23,349 bases of DNA from an uncultured Ignavibacteriota bacterium (GTDB lineage Bacteria; Bacteroidota; Ignavibacteria; Tepidaquicellales; Tepidaquicellaceae), in contig CALKAJ010000015.1 in assembly GCA_937983305.1 (NCBI GenBank), forward strand, positions 1 to 23,349, read 5' to 3'. This document shows, in pieces, positions 15,754 to 23,325 of this stretch. The position numbers were made by a program, and so were the translations under genes. How positions within the stretch are numbered: position 1 is the first letter of the stretch; each line of letters starts with the position of its first letter. The notes under the pieces were generated by a model, which had not been told where the DNA came from, did not search any database, and worked only from the letters and a program-made list of their open reading frames with translations.

Positions 15754-18700
15754 AAAAAAGGTAATCGGGTAAATTTATCAAAAGCACGCTCATCACAGCA
15801 GGAATATATAAATCCAATGAATCATTTCCGGGAATTTCAAATGTGTCAATATTAATTTTGTGTTCCGTGTTATTTGTTTTATATAAGAAATATTTTTCAA
15901 ATGAGGATAATTCATACAGAGAGTCTCCGGTTTTATATTTAATTGATTTGATACCGTTTGATTTATTTAAAAAATATCCTTCTCCATATTTTTGGAAATC
16001 ATCTTCATTAAGATAAATTCCGGGTTTATCTTTATAAGGGCTTCCGCTTGTAGGACAGAACGTAGTGCAGTTTCCGCATTCGTTACAAAAATCACGGATA
16101 TTAATAATCTGAGTTTCCTGTTTAACGGAAAAGGTTTTACCGTTTATAAAGTATTTAACGGGTTTTATGTCGAAAGAAATATTTGCTCTATTGGGGCAAA
16201 CGGTTACGCAGACATTGCAAACGGTATCACAATAAAGACAGCGGGAAGCCTCCTCCTTGCACATATCGGGAGTGAGGGTTTGAGTAACGATTTGAAAATT
16301 ATTTCTTTCGTAGATGTGGGTTTCAATAATCTCTTTTCCAAATATTCTTTTAGTACTTTTGCTTTGCAGCTCATCTTTGGAAATGTTTTTTCTGATTTCA
16401 AGTAAATCTTCCGGAGAATTTCCTTTTACTTTTTCTATAATTTCGTGAGCAGTTTTTTTACCGTCTGCAATTGCTTTAATTAAAGTAGATGCACCTCTTA
16501 AAGCATCGCCGCCGAGGAATACATTTTCAAATTGAGTTTCATAAGTATCGGGGTGTTTTGTTCTTAGAGATGAAATGAATCCTGAAGCAACGTCCTGACC
16601 AATTGCGGGAATTATAGTATCGAATTCAAGTTCAATTTCAGAGCCGGGAATTTCAACAGGCTTTGCTCTTCCGCTTTCATCCTTCGGACCTAATTGCATT
16701 TTAACGCAGGTAAGTTTTAATACGGGATAATTAATTTTCAGAGGTGCTGTAAGTTCAAGCAGTTCTATTCCTTCCTCGAGCATTGATTTAATTTCATCTT
16801 TATCGGCAGGCATTTCATTTTTTGTACGCCTGTAAATAAGTGTAACTTTTGATTTATCGCCTGCAACACGCTTTGCTGTTCTTGCAGTATCAATCGCAGT
16901 GTTGCCGCCGCCTATTACTGCAATGTTTTTGCCTATGGATTGAACAGAGTTGGTTTTTACATTTGAAAGGAAATCGAGAGAATCAATAACGCCGTGCGAT
17001 GATTCTCCGGGAATGTTTAGTTTCTTTGATTTCTGAGCACCGATTGCAATGTAGAGAAAATTATTACTTAGATTTTTTATGAGTTCTTTTATTTGTGAAT
17101 CGGTTACTTTGTAATTATAATTAATTTTTACTCCGAGACTTTCTATTCGTTTAATATCTTTTTCAATGGCTTCTTTTGAAAGCCGGAAACCGGGAATGAC
17201 ACTTGAAATCATTCCGCCTGCAAAATCTTTTGAGTCGAAAATCTCAACTTCGAATCCTTCAAGAGCGAGGAAGAATGCGGCGGATAAGCCGGAAGGACCG
17301 GCACCGATTATGGAAACCTTTGGGGTGTTTGAATGGATACCGTTCGCGTCAAGCCGTGATGCCAAAAAACTCTCCTTCGCGGGAATGGAAAAAGAGGCGG
17401 GAATCTCAAAAGCGGGTGAAGCATTTTCGGCAATGAATCTTTTTACTTCGCGGATTAGAAGAGGATTGTCATAATTGATTCGGGTGCATTTCGTCTGACA
17501 TTGGTGGTCGCAAATCATTCCTGTAACAGACGGGAAAGGATTGCTTTTCATAATAACTTCAAACGCTTTGTCAATTTCACCAATTGAAGCATAATACATA
17601 TATTCGGGAATATCCTGACTATCCGGGCAGGTATAGACACAAGGGGCTTTTATGCAATCGAAAGCAGGAAGCGGGCGAGAGGTTTTTATATTGGTATCGG
17701 GATAGAAAGATTTATGGTATAATTTATTTTTTATTACGCTGTCGGCATATTTGTTGAGGTTGTTTAGCTTTGCTTCTTTAAGAGATGTGGTGTTTCCTTT
17801 TGCGAGGATGAATTCATCTGTTGAAGCGGCAGAGAATTTTTTAAATTCGGATTTTATATTTTCGAGATACTGGAGCTGACGTGCATAGCCGCCGGGCTTG
17901 AGCAAGTCTGAGCAAACCGTTACGGGCTTAATTCCGCAAGCAAGGATTTCGGAGATGTTGAAGCAATCTGCTCCGGCGGAAAATGAGATATCGAGTTCAC
18001 CGTTGAAATCGTTTTGAAGTTTGCGGGCAAGTGAAATGCTGATGGGGTGCAAAGCTCTTCCGCTCATATACATCATTTTTTCGGAAGGCGGGAAAACTTT
18101 TTTGTGGTTGAGAGATTCGAGAGTGTTTGTGAGTTTTATCGAGAAATCAATATTATTTTCGGCGGATGATTTTTGAAGAGAGTTTATGAGTTTAATTGCA
18201 TCGGGATATTTAAGGTCGTGAGCGAAGGCTTCGTCGGGAACGATGGTATCGAATCGCAGTTTATTTTTTAAGATATCTGTCAGGGTTTCTTTGCCAAGCA
18301 GGGTTGGGTTTAATTTGACAGTGGTGTGAAGTTTTCTTTTTTCAATAAAATATTTTGCAATGCTTTCGATTTCTTCAGGGGGGCAGCCGTGCATAGTTGA
18401 TATGGTGATATTATCGGAAATTGTGTTGGGGATTTTTATTTTATGCAGGTTTGGATAGAGCTTTTCGAGTTTGTTTAGTTTTTGGTTTTTGAGTTCGGCG
18501 GCATTTGACATAAGGTTGAGGAAGTCCTGAACGTTGGGTTTAAGGATTCCTTCGAGGTTGTAGCCGACACTCATATTGAAGATGCAGTTGCCGGGGTAAA
18601 GAAAATCTTCAAGGATATGAATTATAATCCAGGCATCGAGGTATTGCTCAAAGGATTGTTGGAGTTTGAGTTCCTGAGACCATTCGCAGTTGTAGCCTTC

Positions 18701-19093
18701 ATCTTCCATATCAATGCAGGGTTTGGGGACGTTAAGTTCGTCAAGGGTTTGAACGGTTTTAAGTTCAATGTAACGTGAGCCGGTGAGATATGCTGTGATG
18801 ATATTTTGTGAGAGTTGAGTATGCGGACCGGCGGCAACACCGATGGGAGTGTCGAGCGTTTTGCCGTAGCGACGGGTTTTGAAAACGTCGTTTGGGTTTG
18901 GATGGAAGAAGAGGTTTTTTGAGATTCCAAAAATGGAGTTAGTTTTGTATTCTTCGAGAATCCATTTGAGGAGGTTTTGTATGGGCAGTATTTTGAGGTC
19001 TGAGGTTGACGTTGGTTTAGGTTGTTTAGTTTGAAAGAGCTTTGGAATGAAGTAAGAGCAAGAACGTTGGAACGATTTAAAAACTTGGAACAC
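15743..19093 (-). CDS. ygfK: YgfK-type iron-sulfur flavoprotein (putative selenate reductase subunit)
   Basis: A large oxidoreductase of 1116 residues from the GTG used here. Homology to E. coli YgfK (1032 aa) begins only at about residue 32 (ILPIQNLLKW). An N-terminal dihydroorotate-dehydrogenase-like barrel (GVAAGPHTQLSQ at 85-96) is followed by a GltD-like module: FeS cysteines 485, 489, 528, 532 and 536, an FAD loop GAGPSG (597-602) and an NAD(P) loop GGGNTA (728-733). Two C-terminal ferredoxin-like motifs use cysteines 952-966 and 1003-1013. It probably moves electrons between NAD(P)H and a pathway enzyme such as XdhD. The start is uncertain: no ATG lies between the conserved N-terminus and the upstream array. 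GTG codons at 19093 and 19336 both fall inside repeats, so leader residues before about 32 are probably artefactual, and a non-standard start near 19000 is possible. The stop codon also lies in a repeat. Confidence 0.88.
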   Translation of the reverse strand: MFQVFKSFQRSCSYFIPKLFQTKQPKPTSTSDLKILPIQNLLKWILEEYKTNSIFGISKNLFFHPNPNDVFKTRRYGKTLDTPIGVAAGPHTQLSQNIITAYLTGSRYIELKTVQTLDELNVPKPCIDMEDEGYNCEWSQELKLQQSFEQYLDAWIIIHILEDFLYPGNCIFNMSVGYNLEGILKPNVQDFLNLMSNAAELKNQKLNKLEKLYPNLHKIKIPNTISDNITISTMHGCPPEEIESIAKYFIEKRKLHTTVKLNPTLLGKETLTDILKNKLRFDTIVPDEAFAHDLKYPDAIKLINSLQKSSAENNIDFSIKLTNTLESLNHKKVFPPSEKMMYMSGRALHPISISLARKLQNDFNGELDISFSAGADCFNISEILACGIKPVTVCSDLLKPGGYARQLQYLENIKSEFKKFSAASTDEFILAKGNTTSLKEAKLNNLNKYADSVIKNKLYHKSFYPDTNIKTSRPLPAFDCIKAPCVYTCPDSQDIPEYMYYASIGEIDKAFEVIMKSNPFPSVTGMICDHQCQTKCTRINYDNPLLIREVKRFIAENASPAFEIPASFSIPAKESFLASRLDANGIHSNTPKVSIIGAGPSGLSAAFFLALEGFEVEIFDSKDFAGGMISSVIPGFRLSKEAIEKDIKRIESLGVKINYNYKVTDSQIKELIKNLSNNFLYIAIGAQKSKKLNIPGESSHGVIDSLDFLSNVKTNSVQSIGKNIAVIGGGNTAIDTARTAKRVAGDKSKVTLIYRRTKNEMPADKDEIKSMLEEGIELLELTAPLKINYPVLKLTCVKMQLGPKDESGRAKPVEIPGSEIELEFDTIIPAIGQDVASGFISSLRTKHPDTYETQFENVFLGGDALRGASTLIKAIADGKKTAHEIIEKVKGNSPEDLLEIRKNISKDELQSKSTKRIFGKEIIETHIYERNNFQIVTQTLTPDMCKEEASRCLYCDTVCNVCVTVCPNRANISFDIKPVKYFINGKTFSVKQETQIINIRDFCNECGNCTTFCPTSGSPYKDKPGIYLNEDDFQKYGEGYFLNKSNGIKSIKYKTGDSLYELSSFEKYFLYKTNNTEHKINIDTFEIPGNDSLDLYIPAVMSVLLINLPDYLFLHT

Positions 19094-19634
19094 GGATGAC
19101 GCGGATTTGACGGATGGTCGCGGATTATTTTTATAGCAAAGAGAAAGAACGTTGGAACGATTTAAAAACTTGGAACACAGATAACACAGATTAGACGGAT
19201 GGTCGCGGATTTTTTTTATAGCAAAGAGCAAGAGATTTAGAGCGATGTAAAAGCAAGAACTGTAGAACGATTGAAGAACTTTGGAACGATTGAAGAACTT
19301 TGGAACACAGATAACACAGATTTGACAGATGAGCACGGATTTTTTTTATAGCAAAGAGCAAGAGATTTGGAACGAATCAAGAGCAAGAACTTTGGAACGA
19401 ATCAAGAGCAAGAACTTTGGAACGAATCAAGAGCAAGAACTTTGGAATGATTGAAGAACGTTGGAACACGGATGACGCGGATTTGACGGATGGTCGCGGA
19501 TTAGAAAAACAAGCTATCGCCGCGGATGGTTACGGATTAAAGCAGATGAGAGATGATGAACACAGATTTTTTTTATAGCAAAGAGCAAGAGCTTAGAAAC
19601 GAATTTGCATTCCAAAGCCGGAGCTTTGGAATGA
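19037..19634. repeat. Composite intergenic repeat array of about 600 bp
   Basis: Two repeat types are interleaved. Type one is a block of CRCGGAT/CACAGAT submotifs followed in most copies by a T-rich tract and ATAGCAAAGAGCAAGAG; blocks begin near 19088, 19168, 19302 and 19464. Type two is GAACTTTGGAACGA and variants; 25-bp units are perfect at 19387-19411 and 19412-19436. The 14-mer GAGCTTTGGAATGA occurs at both edges (19037-19050, 19621-19634). There is no convincing gene inside. The minus frame stays open through part of the array and gives ygfK a cysteine-rich false leader. It is the only long gap in the operon. Confidence 0.85.
19608..19633. repeat. REP-like palindromic hairpin after ygeW
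   Basis: A perfect 11-bp stem (CATTCCAAAGC/GCTTTGGAATG) with a 4-base loop lies 19 bp after the ygeW stop. The stem arm is the same motif that recurs singly as half-sites through the array. No T tract follows, so it resembles a REP-type element more than an intrinsic terminator. Confidence 0.65.
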
Positions 19635-19652
19635 GAATACTACGACAAAGGT

Positions 19653-20672
19653 TTATCTGCCGGCCATAGTAAGAGCCATGATGGCTTTTGCAGTGTGGAG
19701 GCGGTTTTCAGCTTCGTCGTAAACGATGGAGATGTTTTCGTCGTCAATGATTTCGTCGGTGACTTCACGGTTTCTATCAGCAGGAAGAGCGTGCATAAGT
19801 TTTACATTTTTATCGGCGAGTGAGATTCTTTTTTTGTCGCAAATCCAGTCTTTATATTTTTCGAGGTTTGAAGACATTTCTTTTTTGCAGGCGTCTTCGT
19901 TTGAAAGATAGTCGTCCATTGAGTAATGTCCGAAGCCGCCCCAGTTTTTGGGTATGACGATGTGAGCACCTTCGAAGGCTTCATCCATATTGTTTGTGAA
20001 AGAGATTTTTGAGCCGGAGAGTTCAGCGTTTTTCTTTGCCTGTTCAACGATGTCTTTGCTGAGAGGAAATTCTTTTGGGTGAGCAACGGTAACATCGAGT
20101 CCGTAACGCGGGAAGAGGAGAATCTGAGTTTGCGGAACGGAGAGGGGTTTTGCGTGAGACTTTGCATAAGCCCAGGAGACAGTGACTTTGAGCCCTTTTG
20201 GGTTTTTGCCGAAGTATTCGAAGATGGTCATAAGGTCAGCGAGTCCCTGGAAGGGGTGATAGACATCATCTTGCAGAGACATAACGGGAACGGTAGCGTG
20301 TTTAGCCATTTCGTTGAGGTATTTATTTCCGATGCCGTAGAAGCAGTTGCGTGATGCGATGCCGTGACCCATTCGTGAGAGAATGATGGAAGTGTCTTTT
20401 GCGGATTCGCCGTGAGAGAGCTGCATTTTATCTTCGGTGAGGTCGTGAGCGTGGCCGCCAAGCTGAGTCATTCCTGCTTCCATAGAGTTACGGGTGCGGG
20501 TTGACTGTTCAAAGAAAATCATAAATAGAGTTTTATCGGGGAGGAAGCGATGCGGTTCGCCTGATGCAAATTTTCTTTTGAGGTCGAAGGAGAGATCGAA
20601 GACAGTATCGAGTTCCTGATTAGACCATTCTTCGTGGTTGATGAAATGTTTTTTTCCGAGTATAGTTTTCAT
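19653..20672 (-). CDS. ygeW: YgeW-type carbamoyltransferase
   Basis: A 339-residue member of the aspartate/ornithine carbamoyltransferase family, shorter than E. coli YgeW (396). The carbamoyl-phosphate site STRTR is at 57-61 (FFEQSTRTRNS), followed by HGES (87-90), HPFQGLADL (139-147) and HALPADR (294-300). The SWAY...KPLSVPQ segment (166-181) matches the YgeW branch rather than OTCase or ATCase. In this pathway the reaction is thought to run in the phosphorolytic direction, removing a carbamoyl group from a ureido-propionate intermediate and making carbamoyl phosphate. Start is ATG, 12 bp after ygeY. Downstream lie a palindrome and then the repeat array, which may lower read-through to ygfK. 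Codons are strongly C-ending compared with the downstream genes. Confidence 0.92.
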   Translation of the reverse strand: MKTILGKKHFINHEEWSNQELDTVFDLSFDLKRKFASGEPHRFLPDKTLFMIFFEQSTRTRNSMEAGMTQLGGHAHDLTEDKMQLSHGESAKDTSIILSRMGHGIASRNCFYGIGNKYLNEMAKHATVPVMSLQDDVYHPFQGLADLMTIFEYFGKNPKGLKVTVSWAYAKSHAKPLSVPQTQILLFPRYGLDVTVAHPKEFPLSKDIVEQAKKNAELSGSKISFTNNMDEAFEGAHIVIPKNWGGFGHYSMDDYLSNEDACKKEMSSNLEKYKDWICDKKRISLADKNVKLMHALPADRNREVTDEIIDDENISIVYDEAENRLHTAKAIMALTMAGR

Positions 20673-20684
20673 AGTGTTATGATT

Positions 20685-21923
20685 TTAAATTTTAATGTTT
20701 AAAGCAATTGCGGCATAGAAGGCGGAAGCGATGACTAAGTCATTGACAGGAATTTTTTCGTTGGGTGCGTGAGCGAGGATTTCATTTCCGGGTCCGAAGC
20801 CGATGGTTGGGATTTTGTATATGCCGTTTGTGACGACAGCATTTGTGGAGAAAGTCCATTTATCAATGAGGGGCTCTTTGTTGAAGAGGTGTTTGTATGA
20901 GTCGAGAGCGGTTTGAACGAATGGATGATTTTCTTCGAGCTTCCAGGTTGGGTAGTATTTTTCCATTCCGTATTCGATGCCTGTGTAAGCTTTGGTTTTG
21001 TATTGGAGAACGGAGACTTTTGGCGGAGGCGGAACGGGTATGGATTCAGCCGGAGAAACGGGATTGATATTCTGAGAAAGGAGAGTTTCAATTTCTTTGA
21101 CGGCGGACTCTTTGGTTTCGCCCCAGGTGAGACGGCGATCGAGATGGATTTTGGCATAGTCGGAGACGGCACAAAGAGACGGGCTTGATGAGATAAATTC
21201 GGAGACGGTGACGGAGCCTTTACCGAGGAAATCATCGGAGGGGAGATTTTCGTTAAGGCGTTCGAGGGCGAGGCAGGTTTTTGAAGCGAGATAGATAGCG
21301 TTGATGCCGCGTTCGGGAGCGGAGCCGTGAGAAGAGATTCCGTTGAATTCGATATTGATTTCCATACGACCGCGATGACCGCGATAGATGCTGCAGTTAG
21401 TCGGTTCGGTGATGACGACAAAATCGGGTTTGATTTTATTTTCTTCGATGATATATTTCCAGCAGAGGCCGTCGCAATCTTCTTCCATAACGGTGAAGGT
21501 GAAGTAGATTGTGAGGTCGTTATTTAAGTTTAGGGATTTGAGAATTTTACCTGCAGTAATCATAGCGGCGGCACCGCCTTTTTGGTCAACGGTACCGCGT
21601 CCGTGCACGAAGCCATTTTCGATGAGTCCGGAGAATGGGGGGAGATTCCAATTTTCGAGGTTTCCGGGAGCAACGGTATCGATATGGGCGTCGAATGCGA
21701 GGATTTTTTTGCCGGAGCCAATTCGGGCGATGACGTTACCGAGGGGGTCAATAAAGACTTCGTCGAAGCCGGCTTGCAGGAGTTTATTTTTTATTTCGAG
21801 GCAGACATTTTTTTCGCCAGTGCTGAGCGATTGGATTTTGACAATATCAGAGAGATTGGAGGCGGTGAAGCCCGAGAGTTCGTTAGCAAGGTTGAGGATT
21901 TTGTCGAAGGTTTCTTTATTCAT
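20685..21923 (-). CDS. ygeY: YgeY-type M20 metallohydrolase
   Basis: First gene of the operon; 412 residues (E. coli YgeY about 403). Di-zinc M20 motifs are visible: AFDAHIDTVAPG (H80, D82), GRGTVDQKGG (D113 bridging), the catalytic pair EE at 147-148 in MEEDCDG, ITEPTN (E173), the dimerisation-domain SSHGSAPERG (H199) and a C-terminal LAHAPNEKIP that supplies the last histidine. M20 enzymes cut amide or carbamoyl-amide bonds in small molecules (ArgE, DapE, allantoate amidohydrolase), so release of an N-acyl or ureido group from an intermediate is likely; the exact substrate is not evident from sequence. Start is ATG with no Shine-Dalgarno sequence. GC-rich third positions (13 of the first 20 codons end in G or C) set it apart from the later genes. 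Confidence 0.93.
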   Translation of the reverse strand: MNKETFDKILNLANELSGFTASNLSDIVKIQSLSTGEKNVCLEIKNKLLQAGFDEVFIDPLGNVIARIGSGKKILAFDAHIDTVAPGNLENWNLPPFSGLIENGFVHGRGTVDQKGGAAAMITAGKILKSLNLNNDLTIYFTFTVMEEDCDGLCWKYIIEENKIKPDFVVITEPTNCSIYRGHRGRMEINIEFNGISSHGSAPERGINAIYLASKTCLALERLNENLPSDDFLGKGSVTVSEFISSSPSLCAVSDYAKIHLDRRLTWGETKESAVKEIETLLSQNINPVSPAESIPVPPPPKVSVLQYKTKAYTGIEYGMEKYYPTWKLEENHPFVQTALDSYKHLFNKEPLIDKWTFSTNAVVTNGIYKIPTIGFGPGNEILAHAPNEKIPVNDLVIASAFYAAIALNIKI

Positions 21924-21942
21924 ATTTAAAAATTAAGTATTG

Positions 21943-21983
21943 CAAAAATATGATATTAAAAGAAAAGAAGCAGTGCAAATGTA
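21943..21983 (-). promoter_or_regulatory. Candidate promoter boxes for the ygeY operon
   Basis: Two exact TAnnTTTG matches are on the minus strand: TACATTTG (21976-21983) and TATTTTTG (21943-21950), upstream of the ygeY ATG at 21923. The first would leave a 5' leader of about 45 nt. A -33 TTTG partner is not evident for either. The rest of the 21924-22177 spacer is AT-rich with no other clear feature, and a plus-strand promoter for the small ORF must also lie there. Confidence 0.35.
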
Positions 21984-22177
21984 AAAATGCGGATGTTAGT
22001 GATTTAATTTTAACTAAAAGGACTTATATATATGATAATAAAAATTTCAATTGATTATTATTTTTTTTCGCTATAATTTATTTTCAGATGGGGCGGTTGT
22101 AATAATTTGTTACCCTGATTAAATATTTTTAAAAATAAAAGTTATTTTAGATAATTTTCTAAATTTAAAGGGGCATT

Positions 22178-22279
22178 ATGTTAGCTCAGAGTAAAGAAAA
22201 TAAAGATTTAATAAAAAAAGAAGTTTTAAAGATTCTGGTTTTGCTCGGAATACTTGTCGTTCTTTTGGTATTAATGTAA
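22178..22279 (+). CDS. Small single-pass membrane protein, 33 residues
   Basis: A short open frame from ATG to TAA encodes a charged N-terminal half (MLAQSKENKDLIKKE) and a compact hydrophobic segment (about residues 18-33, rich in Leu, Val and Ile), ending right at the membrane span. The AAAGGGG seven bases before the ATG resembles a Shine-Dalgarno sequence, which few genes in this window have. It is isolated: ygeY is divergent and the GyrI-like gene converges on it. The charge/hydrophobic division looks like a real small membrane protein and not chance, but I do not recognise the family. A toxin-like or regulatory peptide is possible and unsupported. Confidence 0.5.
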   Translation: MLAQSKENKDLIKKEVLKILVLLGILVVLLVLM

Positions 22280-22374
22280 TTAATTAACAGCGTGAATAAT
22301 ATATTGCAGTTTTTCCATTTCCTGCGATACTCTCACTTTTTCTATAGATTCCATTCGTGTTTCATATTAAATAA

Positions 22375-23043
22375 TTATTTATTTAGTTTTTTAATACCTA
22401 AGAAATTCAGGGCTTGTTTAATAAATAATGGTTTGACCGGAACATAAACAGTTGCCAATGGATTTCCTGCGTATCCTTTTTCGTTGTAAATATTAAAGAA
22501 TTCATCGTCATAATAAATAAAAGCCGGTTCACCTGTTGGGATATAAATAGAATTTGGAATATATTCTTTATAAATATATCCAAAAGCCTGTCCAACATCT
22601 TCGGGTCCCCGCTTTATAATTTTTATTGCTACATATTTTCCGGCAGGCAGTGTTAGTTTGGTCATTTCGTGCGGAGCATTGTCGGTTTTGGAGACTTCAA
22701 CACCCATTGTGTAATTAAAATCGGGGTTGTCCTTTTTCATCTCAAATACGCAAAGTTGATTTGTGTTTAGCCGGTCGGGGATTTGTTCGAGTTTTCCTTC
22801 TTCCAGTACATTGTGGAAAAATGGGGGTATCTCGGTTTTGTTCCTGTCATCTTTAAAGCTGGTTTTCAATGTTATTCCAACGATTGACATTTCAGGTTTT
22901 TCAATGATTTTAGTTTCCATTTTATTTGTTGTGTTGTTTGAGTTAATATCAGATTGTTGACTTATTCTAATTACAATATATATTGCTGCAATTAGAAAAA
23001 TTACTGAGGTAATTATGATTGTTTTTGTTTTCATTTTTATCAT
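22375..23043 (-). CDS. Membrane-anchored GyrI-like effector-binding domain protein
   Basis: A 222-residue protein with an N-terminal hydrophobic anchor (about residues 7-26) and no obvious signal-peptidase site. From about residue 42 it matches the AraC-effector/GyrI-like (SOUL-related) domain: METKIIEKPEMSIVGI, the IPPFFHNVLEEG segment, then NYTMGVEV, LTLPAGKYVAIKIIKRGP, GQAFGYIYKEYIP and a late FNIYNEKGY...VYVPVKP. Free-standing domains of this kind bind hydrophobic ligands or inhibit gyrase; a membrane-tethered form suggests ligand binding outside the cytoplasmic membrane. There is no DNA-binding domain. An alternative ATG lies three codons downstream. A perfect 18-bp palindrome sits 47 bp upstream of the start, and a Crp/Fnr-type gene precedes it on the same strand. 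Confidence 0.75.
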   Translation of the reverse strand: MIKMKTKTIIITSVIFLIAAIYIVIRISQQSDINSNNTTNKMETKIIEKPEMSIVGITLKTSFKDDRNKTEIPPFFHNVLEEGKLEQIPDRLNTNQLCVFEMKKDNPDFNYTMGVEVSKTDNAPHEMTKLTLPAGKYVAIKIIKRGPEDVGQAFGYIYKEYIPNSIYIPTGEPAFIYYDDEFFNIYNEKGYAGNPLATVYVPVKPLFIKQALNFLGIKKLNK

Positions 23044-23090
23044 TTCTAAATTTTTTGATATACAAAATTAAAAAAAAATTAGAGAAATGC

Positions 23091-23108
23091 ATTTGCCATA
23101 TGGCAAAT
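23091..23108. promoter_or_regulatory. Perfect 18-bp palindrome (ATTTGCCATATGGCAAAT)
   Basis: ATTTGCCATATGGCAAAT is its own reverse complement over 18 bp with no spacer, a typical homodimer operator shape and a poor hairpin. It lies 2 bp after the Crp/Fnr-like stop and 47 bp before the GyrI-like ATG. A run of nine T follows on the minus strand (about 23071-23079). It may be the binding site of the neighbouring regulator; it does not match the classical CRP or FNR consensus. Confidence 0.55.
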
Positions 23109-23110
23109 AA

Positions 23111-23325
23111 TCAAAACCTTTGTTTTCTGATTCGGCTAAGCGAACTTTGAGTTATTCGCAGAAAAGATGCTATGTACTTTAAAGGTACTTGCTGTGCTAA
23201 TAATGGATGGTGTTTGACAAAATGGCGGTATTGGGAAGCAGAATCTCCGATAAGCAAGAATTCGCGTTTTTTAATCATTTGGTTCATAGCCCGGATACCC
23301 CCTGCTTTCATCAGATATTCCCATT
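23111..23325 (-). CDS. Crp/Fnr-family transcription regulator, C-terminal fragment
   Basis: Only the last ~70 residues are present; the 5' end is lost at the adapter at 23326. The visible part is the winged helix-turn-helix end of a cNMP-binding regulator: SASQYRHFVKHHPLLAQQ, then VPLKYIASFLRITQSSLSRIRK, in which the recognition helix follows IASFLxIT as in many Bacteroidota Crp/Fnr proteins. The in-frame ATG at 23311 is probably an internal methionine, because upstream residues (W-E-Y-L) also fit the family. The effector-binding domain is missing, so the signal cannot be judged. It is upstream of the GyrI-like gene on the same strand, with the 18-bp palindrome between them. Confidence 0.8.

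Noticed and set aside
15992..16405. 137-residue plus-strand frame opposite ygfK
   Set aside because: Antisense to the ferredoxin-like C-terminus of YgfK, with no domain of its own.
19094..19336. Extra N-terminal cysteine-rich domain of YgfK
   Set aside because: It is translated repeat sequence with internal repetition (ICVICVPK-like, NLCYLCSK-like) and has no counterpart in E. coli YgfK.
19037..19634. CRISPR array
   Set aside because: Repeats differ in length and sequence, spacers are not uniform, units are tandem or interleaved, and no cas gene is nearby.
20735..21421. 228-residue minus-strand open frame inside ygeY
   Set aside because: Serine/proline-rich shadow frame caused by C-ending codons of ygeY, which has complete M20 motifs in the other frame.
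22280..22374. Terminator between the small ORF and the GyrI-like gene
   Set aside because: Only a weak GCAG/CTGC pairing is seen, with no stable stem or suitable T tract.
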